NCBI RefSeq assembly: GCF_932526225.1
Contig: NC_064041.1
Coordinates: 3,112,699-3,176,698, forward strand
Direction: 5' to 3'
Source: Nematostella vectensis
Lineage: Eukaryota > Cnidaria > Anthozoa > Actiniaria > Edwardsiidae
Length of the DNA: 64,000 nucleotides
Positions 23,012-35,400 of the stretch are shown one piece after another (the first letter of the stretch is position 1; the number at the start of each line of letters is the position of its first letter). Below the pieces are notes generated by a model. The model saw nothing but the letters and a program-made list of their open reading frames with translations. It was not told the origin of the DNA and ran no database searches. A program made the translations under genes and the position numbers.

Positions 23012-23515
23012 AAGTGTTTTGTGAGTGCAAGGCCGTTTCTGGTACAACTAAACCTTGACGTTTGTTTGCCTGTTGCCTTGTCGCTCCTGGCATATACGAC
23101 CCCACATGCCTGCCGTTCTCACTGGTGTCTTTCCCAAACAAGACGAAATGAAAGCGTTCCAGTTGTCCTTCTGCTGGGTCTACCATGTTTAAACCTATTC
23201 AAGCTTTCAAGGACGTTGTGTTTCTTGAAGCTATGATTTCAGAAATCTGAAAATGGCCATAGTAATTAGCATAGGGTATTATCTTTCAAAATTAAAAAAA
23301 GAATGCGCTGGACGGCCTCTTGCGATTTAGCATGTTTTATTGTGCATATTTACGCTGTTGTTACTGTTATATAAATCTGGTTTTGATTATCCGGATTTTT
23401 TAAGCGTGAGCGGTGTCAAGATAAAGTCGATTGTTGATTTCTAACAATTGCTGAGAAGCTGTACTTTAGACCCTGCTTCCGATCTTTTGAATCTTTTACT
23501 GTTGCAATAAAATGA

Positions 23516-23521
23516 ACGAAA
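23516..23521 (+). promoter_or_regulatory. polyadenylation signal of the STK31-like gene
   Basis: AATAAA lies 505 bases after the stop codon at 23011. The 3' UTR between them has no open frame of interest. Confidence 0.5.
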
Positions 23522-24755
23522 CGAGTTGTGAATTTCTGTAGAACTTGGTATGTATTTAGAATGATAAAAGGGCGGACTGCGAGGCTAGCCAAGGTCCATT
23601 TGCTTCCCCTTTAATATTGTCAGCAGTTTATAGAAATCAAAATTCGACAAGTCCATGACGGTCAATATACCATGTTGTTCCTTAAATTGTTAAAAAGAAA
23701 TTTATTACCATGAAAAAATAGATATTAAGAATTATAAATCCTTCAATTAAGGACATCAGTTTATTGATGGCTTATTATAGTGCAACGTTTATTTCAAGAA
23801 ATAAATTGATATTTGACTGATATGCTTGGACTGGCCACTTGTAACACGGGCTCAAAATAACGCGCCATTGTTCGTAATTCACTATTTTCCGGGAATCACT
23901 TAAGCATTTCTGTTTACATTCCAAATCTTGCTCTCTAAATGACTTTTTTCTTTATTTAAATAGCTTTATATCTCAATGGATTTTACACCGATTGCAACCA
24001 AGTTTACCGGGAAATGTCAAGAGCTGCAAATTGTTATATTGCCATTTCAAAGAACATTGGATATTTTCTCTAAAATCTGCTAGATATCCAATTTTGTTAT
24101 ATATGCTTTTAAAGGATGTATACAGTATACATATCAGTGTTTATGTTACAAGGGAAGAACCTGTGGTACACGCTCTGTGTAATGCGCAGACCAAATAAAC
24201 GCGGTAGATTCCTGCAATTTCATTTATAGCAAACACGGTGAATCAACATTTATTTGAATGCTATCGAAATCAATTCCTACAAATTCCGATCTCTTGTAAA
24301 TTCACTATCCAAATACTAAAGCTTTAACAAGATTTGTTTTTCAGTCACAAATTTTTATTTAACCAAATGCCATAATGTCAATACAGTATGCGTAGTACTG
24401 AGCCCTGAAATCTCTTAGTGGTATTATAATTCTGCTTATTTTGTCGTACTCCCTAATTTTCAAAATAAATTACTCATGCTACCCATCTAAGCTAATGTTC
24501 ATGGAACACACCTAGAGTTGGAATAGTGGTACAAAGCCTGCATGTTTTAGTAATTCGGTTTTAATAATTGCAATTCTCTGCAATTTCAATAATTTGTGAC
24601 TAATTCACTGAAGTCTAGCTCCGCAAATCTAAGCTTGATTTCAACAGTTTAAGATAATAACGAACCTTTTACATCACGAAATAGCGTATGTTTATAAATT
24701 CTTTGGTTTCTACCTTCTAGATTGTATAATTCACATATGTAATATTCCGTCCATT
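23522..24755. other. AT-rich intergenic DNA
   Basis: Between the end of the STK31-like gene and the long palindrome I see no conserved frame, RNA gene or terminal repeat. Short frames here are low-complexity and not protein-like. Confidence 0.5.
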
Positions 24756-25055
24756 CACGGGAATTAGGATACTTTGTCATCGATTTCTTAATAAAATAAC
24801 CAAAAATGCATTCCCAATTTGTATTGAATATTGTATTCAGCGAATAAAATATCTCTAACCTTTGTGCGAAATGGGTTTTGAGACAAGAGAAATAGAAATA
24901 TAACGAAAAAGGATTTCGCTGAATCGGGAGGCAGGAGACATTTCGCACAAAGGTTAGAGATATTTTATTCGCTGAATACAATATTCAATACAAATTGGGA
25001 ATGCATTTTTGGTTATTTTATTAAAAATCGCTGACAAAGTATCCTAATTCCCGTG
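24756..25055. repeat. near-perfect long palindrome (117-118-bp arms, 65-bp spacer)
   Basis: The left arm 24756-24873 and right arm 24939-25055 are reverse complements with about three differences and one indel. The outer ends read CACGGGAATTAGGATACTTT and its complement. The arms are AT-rich and there is no coding frame. Confidence 0.95.
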
Positions 25056-25220
25056 GTTTAACATCTTTGTAAACATCGTGAGTGAATCTCGCTACTCGGC
25101 CCTAGACATGGGATGTGATGCGCAGACAAATAGTCACCCTGTTCCTAGAGTGTAGGGGGATAAAGTAATGGGGATAGTGGGTGGAGCAGGGTAAAGTAGC
25201 AGACTCGAAAACAAAGGAAC

Positions 25221-25376
25221 TTTAATAGAGTGGTTTTTATTAACCTGTGAAATAAAGTGTAATAGGAAAACACGTAAAGAGAACAATGGAATTAGATCAC
25301 CTGATCACAATAAAGCGCAATACTCTAAAGTGTTGATCACGGGTTAATGGAAATCACTCTATCAAAGCCAGGGGTT
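25221..25376. mobile_element. 156-bp MITE-like inverted repeat
   Basis: TTTAATAGAGTGGTTTTTAT at the left pairs imperfectly with the right end, which inverted reads TTTGATAGAGTGATTTCCAT. Arms are about 38 bases. A short non-autonomous element is the simplest reading. Confidence 0.55.
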
Positions 25377-25723
25377 TTTCATGGAGCTAATTCGGAACAA
25401 AGAACGTAACTTTGATAGGCAGCCGACAGTGCTAAAAAACGCAAGACTAGTTCCAGTACCGCGCGGTTAAACCAGCCTTTTTGTTTTCAAATGGCGGCAT
25501 TTTACCGGCAAACTGTCACATTTTGGCGAATGCTAAGAAAACAAGACCAAACCTAAGGCCATAATTTTCTTTATGACTCCCTCATTATCAAACAAATCTG
25601 TCATCTTTTGTACAGTATGGTTTTAATGCTGTACAGTATGTCAAAACAGCTACCGAAGTCAGCCTTCCGTACCTTTACTCGAACGATTCAACACTGAGAT
25701 TGTGTTTGTTTTCGCCAGAACAC

Positions 25724-25733
25724 GCGCATGCGC
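25724..25733. promoter_or_regulatory. NRF1-like palindrome GCGCATGCGC
   Basis: GCGCATGCGC matches the NRF1 core. A 75-codon + strand frame begins inside it (25728-25955) and ends LLVKQAAFTD; I could not confirm it as a gene. A promoter or first exon is possible. Confidence 0.3.
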
Positions 25734-26102
25734 ATACGTTATTCAGCACTGTCTAGGCAGCCTTATTTTAGATTCGCAAGATCTTGGGAAAGGATAAAAC
25801 AACAACGGAAGGATAAAACAACACGGCTGCAGTATACTCCAGGACGATCCAGTGACCAAGAAAACATGTCTAAGCTGCGCGCAAGATCCATCGGGCCCAC
25901 AGTACGCCTGGAAACATCAACATTGCTTGTAAAACAAGCAGCATTTACCGACTGAACTAGCGTACGTATAAGGGTGAATTTATGATCCCTTGAAAGAATA
26001 AAATCGCCTGTTATTGCAGTATTCTTAGACCGTAAATTGTATAAATTTCTCAGCAACCGTATCTGTTTCTTGGTTACGTAGGGCGTACGTCTCTTTAGAC
26101 TT

Positions 26103-26245
26103 CGTCAGGGGGGGCTAGGGGGCCCGGGCCCTCCTTTTAGCAGCCAAAAATACAGTAAATGTATGAGACATCTAAATTACAGGAGAAAATGGCTTGAAAG
26201 TCCCTTTTGGGCCCCCTCCTGTTAAAAATCCTGGCTACACCGCTG
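26103..26245. mobile_element. hAT-type short element abutting the 24-bp array
   Basis: The left end has CAGGGGGGGCTAGGGGGCCC. The right end, inverted, reads AGCGGTGTAGCCAGGA, then a tract in which GGGCCC-type words pair with the left side. Ends of the form CAG(C/T)GGTGTAGCCAGG are common in hAT-derived MITEs. Its right end lies 10-20 bases from the first array unit. Confidence 0.5.
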
Positions 26246-28745
26246 ATGTAAAATAGTTGCCCACCGCCAGGATGTGCTAGTTGCCCACCGCCAGGATGTG
26301 CTAGTTGCCTACTGCCAGGATGTGCTAGTTGCCTACTGCCAGGATGTGCTAGTTGTCTACTGCCAGGATGTGCTAGTTGTCTACTGCCAGGATGTGCTAG
26401 TTGTCCACCGCCAGGATGTGCTAGTTGTCCACCGCCAGGATGTGCTAGTTGCCTACTGCCAGGATGTGCTAGTTGCGCACTGCCAGGATGTGCTAGTTGT
26501 CCACCGCCAGGATGTGCTAGTTGCCCACTGCCAAGATGTGCTAGTTGCCTACTGCCAGGATGTGCTAGTTGCCCACTGCCAAGATGTGCTAGTTGTCTAC
26601 TGCCAGGATGTGCTAGTTGCCTACTGCCAGGATGTGCTAGTTGCCCACTGCCAAGATGTGCTAGTTGTCTACTGCCAAGATGTGCTAGTTGCCTACTGCC
26701 AGGATGTGCTAGTTGCCTACTGCCAGGATGTGCTAGTTGTCTACTGCCAGGATGTGCTAGTTGCCTACTGCCAGGATGTGCTAGTTGCCCACCGCCAGGA
26801 TGTGCTAGTTGCCTACTGCCAGGATGTGCTAGTTGACTACTGCCAGGATGTGCTAGTTGTCTACTGCCAGGATGTGCTAGTTGCCCACTGCCAGGATGTG
26901 CTAGTTGTCTACTGCCAGGATGTGCTAGTTGCCTACTGCCAGGATGTGCTAGTTGCCCACCGCCAGGATGTGCTAGTTGTCCACTGCCAAGATGTGCTAG
27001 TTGTCTACCGCCAGGATGTGCTAGTTGCCCACCGCCAGGATGTGCTAGTTGCCTACTGCTAGGATGTGCTAGTTGCCTACTGCCAGGATGTGCTAGTTGC
27101 CCACTGCCAGGATGTGCTAGTTGTCCACCGCCAGGATGTGCTAGTTGTTCACCGCCAGGATGTGCTAGTTGTCCACCGCCAGGATGTGCTAGTTGCCTAC
27201 TGCCAGGATGTGCTAGTTGCCCACCGCCAGGATGTGCTAGTTGCCTACTGCCAGGATGGGCTAGTTGCCTACTGCCAGGATGGGCTAGTTGCCTACTGCC
27301 AGGATGTGCTAGTTGTCCACCGCCAGGATGTGCTAGTTGCCCACTGCCAAGATGTGCTAGTTGTCTACCGCCAGGATGTGCTAGTTGCCCACCGCCAGGA
27401 TGTGCTAGTTGCCTACTGCTAGGATGTGCTAGTTGCCTACTGCCAGGATGTGCTAGTTGTCTACTGCCAGGATGTGCTAGTTGCCCACTGCCAAGATGTG
27501 CTAGTTGACTACTGCCAGGATGTGCTAGTTGTCTACTGCCAGGATGTGGTAGTTGCCCACTGCCAGGATGTGCTAGTTGCCTACTGCCAGGATGTGCTAG
27601 TTGTCTACTGCCAGGATGTGCTAGTTGTCTACTGCCAGGATGTGCTAGTTGTCCACTGCCAGGATGTGCTAGTTGCCCACTGCCATGATTTGCTAGTTGC
27701 CCACTGCCATGATTTGCTAGTTGCCCACTGCTAGGATGTGCTAGTTGCCTACTGCCAGGATGTGCTAGTTGTCTACTGCCAGAATGTGCTAGTTGCCTAC
27801 TGCCAGGATGTGCTAGTTGCCCACTGCCAGGATGTGCTAGTTGTCCACCGCCAGGATGTGCTAGTTGCCCACTGCCAGGATGTGCTAGTTGCCTACTGCC
27901 AGGATGTGCTAGTTGTCTACTGCCAGAATGTGCTAGTTGCCTACTGCCAGGATGTGCTAGTTGCCCACTGCCAGGATGTGCTAGTTGACTACTGCCAGGA
28001 TGTGCTAGTTGCCTACCGCCAGGATGTGCTAGTTGTCTACTGCCAGGATGTGCTAGTTGTCTACTGCCAGGATGTGCTAGTTGCCCACCGCCAGGATGTG
28101 CTAGTTGCCCACTGCCATGATTTGCTAGTTGCCCACTGCCAGGATGTGCTAGTTGTCTACTGCCAGGATGTGCTAGTTGCCTACTGCCAGGATGTGCTAG
28201 TTGCCCACCGCCAGGATGTGCTAGTTGTCTACTGCCAGGATGTGCTAGTTGCCTACTGCCAGGATGTGCTAGTTGCCTACTGCCAGGATGTGCTAGTTGC
28301 CTACCGCCAGGATGTGCTAGTTGCCAGCCGCCAGGTTGTGCTAGTTGCCTACTGCCAGGATGTGCTAGTTGTCTACTGCCAGGATGTGCTAGTTGCCCAC
28401 TGCCAGGATGTGCTAGTTGCCTACTGCCAGGATGTGCTAGTTGTCTACTGCCAGGATGTGCTAGTTGCCCACTGCCAGGATGTGCTAGTTGTCTACTGCC
28501 AGGATGTGCTAGTTGCCTACTGCCAGGATGTGCTAGTTGCCCACCGCCAGGATGTGCTAGTTGCCCACCGCCAGGATGTGCTAGTTGTCTACTGCCAGGA
28601 TGTGCTAGTTGTCCACCGCCAGGATGTGCTAGTTGCCCACTGCCAGGATGTGCTAGTTGCCCACCGCCAGGATGTGCTAGTTGCCCACTGCCAGGATGTG
28701 CTAATTGTCTACTGCCAGGATGTGCTAGTTGCCTACTGCTAGGAT

Positions 28746-31214
28746 GTGCTAGTTGCCTACTGCCAGGATGTGCTAGTTGCCCACTGCCAGGATGTGCTAG
28801 TTGTCCACCGCCAGGATGTGCTAGTTGCCTACTGCCAGGATGTGCTAGTTGCCTACTGCCAGGATGTGCTAGTTGCCTACTGCCAGGATGGGCTAGTTGC
28901 CTACTGCCAGGATGTGCTAGTTGTCCACCGCCAGGATGTGCTAGTTGCCCACTGCCAAGATGTGCTAGTTGTCTACTTCCAGGATGTGCTAGTTGCCCAC
29001 CGCCAGGATGTGCTAGTTGCCTACTGCTAGGATGTGCTAGTTGCCTACTGCCAGGATGTGCTAGTTGTTCACCGCCAGGATGTGCTAGTTGCCCACTGCC
29101 AAGATGTGCTAGTTGACTACTGCCAGGATGTGCTAGTTGTCTACTGCCAGGATGTGCTAGTTGCCCACTGCCAGGATGTGCTAGTTGCCTACTGCCAGGA
29201 TGTGCTAGTTGTCTACTGCCAGGATGTGCTAGTTGTCTACTGCCAGGATGTGCTAGTTGTCCACTGCCAGGATGTGCTAGTTGCCCACTGCCAGGATGTG
29301 CTAGTTGCCCACTGCCATGATTTGCTAGTTGCCCACTGCCAGGATGTGCTAGTTGCCTACTGCCAGGATGTGCTAGTTGTCTACTGCCAGAATGTGCTAG
29401 TTGCCTACTGCCAGGATGTGCTAGTTGCCCACTGCCAGGATGTGCTAGTTGTCCACCGCCAGGATGTGCTAGTTGCCCACTGCCAGGATGTGCTAGTTGC
29501 CTACTGCCAGGATTTGCTAGTTGTCTACTGCCAGAATGTGCTAGTTGCCTACTTCCAGGATGTGCTAGTTGCCCACTGCCAGGATGTGCTAGTTGACTAC
29601 TGCCAGGATGTGCTAGTTGCCTACCGCCAGGATGTGCTAGTTGTCTACTGCCAGGATGTGCTAGTTGTCTACTGCCAGGATGTGCTAGTTGCCCATCGCC
29701 AGGATGTGCTAGTTGCCCACTGCCATGATTTGCTAGTTGCCCACTGCCAGGATGTGCTAGTTGTCTACTGCCAGGATGTGCTAGTTGCCTACTGCCAGGA
29801 TGTGCTAGTTGCCCACCGCCAGGATGTGCTAGTTGTCTACTGCCAGGATGTGCTAGTTGCCTACTGCCAGGATGTGCTAGTTGCCTACTGCCAGGATGTG
29901 CTAGTTGCCTACCGCCAGGATGTGCTAGTTGTCTACTGCCAGGATGTGCTAGTTGCCCACTGCCAGGATGTGCTAGTTGCCTACTGCCAGGATGTGCTAG
30001 TTGTCTACTGCCAGGATGTGCTAGTTGCCCACTGCCAGGATGTGCTAGTTGTCTACTGCCAGGATGTGCTAGTTGCCTACTGCCAGGATGTGCTAGTTGC
30101 CCACTGCCAGGATGTGCTAGTTGTCCACCGCCAGGATGTGCTAGTTGCCCACTGCCAGGATGTGCTAGTTGACTACTGCCAGGATGTGCTAGTTGCCTAC
30201 CGCCAGGATGTGCTAGTTGTCTACTGCCAGGATGTGCTAGTTGTCTACTGCCAGGATGTGCTAGTTGCCCACCGCCAGGATGTGCTAGTTGCCCACTGCC
30301 ATGATTTGCTAGTTGCCCACTGCCAGGATGTGCTAGTTGTCTACTGCCAGGATGTGCTAGTTGCCTACTGCCAGGATGTGCTATTTGCCCACCGCCAGGA
30401 TGTGCTAGTTGTCTACTGCCAGGATGTGCTAGTTGCCTACTGCCAGGATGTGCTAGTTGCCTACTGCCAGGATGTGCTAGTTGCCTACCGCCAGGATGTG
30501 CTAGTTGCCAGCCGCCAGGTTGTGCTAGTTGCCTACTGCCAGGATGTGCTAGTTGTCTACTGCCAGGATGTGCTAGTTGCCCACTGCCAGGATGTGCTAG
30601 TTGCCTACTGCCAGGATGTGCTAGTTGTCTACTGCCAGGATGTGCTAGTTGCCCACTGCCAGGATGTGCTAGTTGTCTACTGCCAGGATGTGCTAGTTGC
30701 CTACTGCCAGGATGTGCTAGTTGCCCACCGCCAGGATGTGCTAGTTGCCCACCGCCAGGATGTGCTAGTTGTCTACTGCCAGGATGTGCTAGTTGTCCAC
30801 CGCCAGGATGTGCTAGTTGCCCACTGCCAGGATGTGCTAGTTGCCCACCGCCAGGATGTGCTAGTTGCCCACTGCCAGGATGTGCTAATTGTCTACTGCC
30901 AGGATGTGCTAGTTGCCTACTGCTAGGATGTGCTAGTTGCCTACTGCCAGGATGTGCTAGTTGCCCACTGCCAGGATGTGCTAGTTGTCCACCGCCAGGA
31001 TGTGCTAGTTGCCTACTGCCAGGATGTGCTAGTTGCCTACTGCCAGGATGTGCTAGTTGCCTACTGCCAGGATGGGCTAGTTGCCTACTGCCAGGATGTG
31101 CTAGTTGTCCACCGCCAGGATGTGCTAGTTGCCCACTGCCAAGATGTGCTAGTTGTCTACCGCCAGGATGTGCTAGTTGCCCACCGCCAGGATGTGCTAG
31201 TTGCCTACTGCTAG
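28746..31214 (+). repeat. 2,184-bp higher-order repeat within the array
   Basis: The in-frame TAGs at 28740 and 29028 recur at 30924 and 31212, both displaced by 2,184 bases (91 units). The order of variant units between and after them is nearly the same. Confidence 0.88.
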
Positions 31215-32441
31215 GATGTGCTAGTTGCCTACTGCCAGGATGTGCTAGTTGTTCACCGCCAGGATGTGCTAGTTGCCCACTGCCAAGATGTGCTAGTTGA
31301 CTACTGCCAGGATGTGCTAGTTGTCTACTGCCAGGATGTGCTAGTTGCCCACTGCCAGGATGTGCTAGTTGCCTACTGCCAGGATGTGCTAGTTGTCTAC
31401 TGCCAGGATGTGCTAGTTGTCTACTGCCAGGATGTGCTAGTTGTCCACTGCCAGGATGTGCTAGTTGCCCACTGCCATGATTTGCTAGTTGCCCACTGCC
31501 ATGATTTGCTAGTTGCCCACTGCCAGGATGTGCTAGTTGCCTACTGCCAGGATGTGCTAGTTGTCTACTGCCAGAATGTGCTAGTTGCCTACTGCCAGGA
31601 TGTGCTAGTTGCCCACTGCCAGGATGTGCTAGTTGTCCACCGCCAGGATGTGCTAGTTGCCCACTGCCAGGATGTGCTAGTTGCCTACTGCCAGGATTTG
31701 CTAGTTGTCTACTGCCAGAATGTGCTAGTTGCCTACTTCCAGGATGTGCTAGTTGCCCACTGCCAGGATGTGCTAGTTGACTACTGCCAGGATGTGCTAG
31801 TTGCCTACCGCCAGGATGTGCTAGTTGTCTACTGCCAGGATGTGCTAGTTGTCTACTGCCAGGATGTGCTAGTTGCCCATCGCCAGGATGTGCTAGTTGC
31901 CCACTGCCATGATTTGCTAGTTGCCCACTGCCAGGATGTGCTAGTTGTCTACTGCCAGGATGTGCTAGTTGCCTACTGCCAGGATGTGCTAGTTGCCCAC
32001 CGCCAGGATGTGCTAGTTGTCTACTGCCAGGATGTGCTAGTTGCCTACTGCCAGGATGTGCTAGTTGCCTACTGCCAGGATGTGCTAGTTGCCTACCGCC
32101 AGGATGTGCTAGTTGTCTACTGCCAGGATGTGCTAGTTGCCCACTGCCAGGATGTGCTAGTTGCCTACTGCCAGGATGTGCTAGTTGTCTACTGCCAGGA
32201 TGTGCTAGTTGCCCACTGCCAGGATGTGCTAGTTGTCTACTGCCAGGATGTGCTAGTTGCCTACTGCCAGGATGTGCTAGTTGCCCACTGCCAGGATGTG
32301 CTAGTTGTCCACCGCCAGGATGTGCTAGTTGCCCACTGCCAGGATGTGCTAGTTGCCCACCGCCAGGATGTGCTAGTTGCCCACTGCCAGGATGTGCTAA
32401 TTGTCTACTGCCAGGATGTGCTAGTTGCCTACTGCTAGGAT

Positions 32442-35400
32442 GTGCTAGTTGCCTACTGCCAGGATGTGCTAGTTGCCCACTGCCAGGATGTGCTAGTTGT
32501 CCACCGCCAGGATGTGCTAGTTGCCTACTGCCAGGATGTGCTAGTTGCCTACTGCCAGGTTGTGCTAGTTGCCCACTGCCAGGATGTGCTAGTTGTCCAC
32601 CGCCAGGATGTGCTAGTTGCCTACTGCCAGGATGTGCTAGTTGCCTACTGCCAGGATGTGCTAGTTGCCCACTGCTAGGATGTGCTAGTTGTCCACCGCC
32701 AGGATGTGCTAGTTGCCCACTGCCAGGATGTGCTAGTTGTCCACCGCCAGGATGTGCTAGTTGCCTACTGCCAGGATGGGCTAGTTGCCTACTGCCAGGA
32801 TGTGCTAGTTGTCTACTGCCAGGATGTGCTAGTTGACTACTGCCAGGATGTGCTAGTTGCCTATTGCCAGGATGTGCTAGTTGCCTACTGCCAGGATGTG
32901 CTAGTTGCCCACTGCCATGATTTGCTAGTTGTCTACTGCCAGGATGTGCTAGTTGTCTACTGCCAGGATGTGCTAGTTGTCTACTGCCAGGATGTGCTAG
33001 TTGTCTACTGCCAGGATGTGCTAGTTGTCTACTGCCAGGATGTGCTAGTTGCCTACTGCCAGGATGTGCTACTTGCCCACCGCCAGGATGTGCTAGTTGT
33101 CTACTGCCAGGATGTGCTAGTTGCCTACTGCCAGGATGTGCTAGTTGCCTACTGCCAGGATGTGCTAGTTGTCTACTGCCAGGATGTGCTAGTTGTCTAC
33201 TGCCAGGATGTGCTAGTTGTCTACTGCCAGGATGTGCTATTTGCCTACTGCCAGGATGTGCTAGTTGTCTACTGCCAGGATGTGCTAGTTGCCCACTGCC
33301 AGGATGTGCTAGTTGTCTACTGCCAGGATGTGCTAGTTGCCCACTGCCAGGATGTGCTAGTTGCCCACTGCCAGGATGTGCTAGTTGTCCACCGCCAGGA
33401 TGTGCTAGTTGCCTACTGCCAGGATGTGCTAGTTGCCTACTGCCAGGATGTGCTAGTTGCCCACTGCCAGGATGTGCTAGTTGTCCACCGCCAGGATGTG
33501 CTAGTTGCCCACTGCCAGGATGTGCTAGTTGTCCACCGCCAGGATGTGCTAGTTGCCTACTGCCAGGATGGGCTAGTTGCCTACTGCCAGGATGTGCTAG
33601 TTGTCTACTGCCAGGATGTGCTAGTTGTCTACTGCCAGAATGTGCTAGTTGTCTACTGCCAGAATGTGCTAGTTGCCCACTGCCATGATTTGCTAGTTGC
33701 CCACTGCCATGATTTGCTAGTTGCCCACTGCCAGGATGTGCTAGTTGTCCACCGCCAGGATGTGCTAGTTGCCTACTGCCAGGATGTGCTAGTTGCCTAC
33801 TGCCAGGATGTGCTAGTTGCCCACTGCCAGGATGTGCTAGTTGTCCACCGCCAGGATGTGCTAGTTGCCCACTGCCAGGATGTGCTAGTTGTCCACCGCC
33901 AGGATGTGCTAGTTGCCTACTGCCAGGATGGGCTAGTTGCCTACTGCCAGGATGTGCTAGTTGTCTACTGCCAGGATGTGCTAGTTGTCTACTGCCAGAA
34001 TGTGCTAGTTGTCTACTGCCAGAATGTGCTAGTTGCCCACTGCCATGATTTGCTAGTTGCCCACTGCCATGATTTGCTAGTTGCCCACTGCCAGGATGTG
34101 CTAGTTGCCTACTGCCAGGATGTGCTAGTTGTCTACTGCCAGAATGTGCTAGTTGCCTACTGCCAGGATGTGCTAGTTGCCCACCGCCAGGATGTGCTAG
34201 TTGTCTACTGCCAGGATGTGCTAGTTGTCTACTGCCAGGATGTGCTAGTTGTCTACTGCCAGAATGTGCTAGTTGCCCACCGCCAGGATGTGCTAGTTGC
34301 CTACTGCCAGGATGTGCTAGTTGCCCACCGCCAGGATGTGCTAGTTGCCCACTGCCAGGATGTGCTAGTTGTCTACTGCCAGGATGTGCTAGTTGCCTAC
34401 TGCCAGGATGTGCTACTTGCCCACCGCCAGGATGTGCTAGTTGTCTACTGCCAGGATGTGCTAGTTGCCTACTGCCAGGATGTGCTAGTTGCCTACTGCC
34501 AGGATGTGCTAGTTGTCTACTGCCAGGATGTGCTAGTTGTCTACTGCCAGGATGTGCTAGTTGCCTACTGCCATGATTTGCTAGTTGTCTACTGCCAGAA
34601 TGTGCTAGTTGTCTACTGCCAGAATGTGCTAGTTGCCCACTGCCATGATTTGCTAGTTGCCCACTGCCATGATTTGCTAGTTGCCCACTGCCAGGATGTG
34701 CTAGTTGCCTACTGCCAGGATGTGCTAGTTGTCTACTGCCAGAATGTGCTAGTTGCCTACTGCCAGGATGTGCTAGTTGTCTACTGCCAGGATGGGCTAG
34801 TTGCCTACTGCCAGGATGTGCTAGTTGCCTACTGCCATGGCTTGCTAGTTGCCCACTGCCAGGATGTGCTAGTTGCCTACTGCCAGGATGTGCTAGTTGC
34901 CTATTGCCAGGATGTGCTAGTTGTCTACTGCCAGGATGTGCTAGTTGTCTACTGCCAGGATGTGCTAGTTGTCTACTGCCAGGATGTGCTAGTTGTCTAC
35001 TGCCAGGATGTGCTAGTTGCCCACTGCCAGGATGTGCTAGTTGTCTACCGCCAGGATGTGCTAGTTGCCTACTGCCAGGATGTGCTAGTTGCCCACCGCC
35101 AGGATGTGCTAGTTGCCCACCGCCAGGATGTGCTAGTTGCCTACTGCTAGGATGTTCTAGTTGCCTACTGCCAGGATGTGCTAGTTGCCCATTGCCAGGA
35201 TGTGCTAGTTGCTCACCGCCAGGATGTGCTAGTTGCCCACCGCCAGGATGTGCTAGTTGCCTACTGCCAGGATGTGCTAGTTGCCCACTGCCAGGATGTG
35301 CTAGTTGTCTACTGCCAGGATGTGCTAGTTGTCTACTGCCAGGATGTGCTAGTTGCCTACTGCCATGATTTGCTAGTTGCCCACTGCCAGAATGTGCTAG

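Noticed and set aside
24649-24981. 110-codon - strand frame
   Set aside because: It runs through one arm and the spacer of the long palindrome and resembles no protein.
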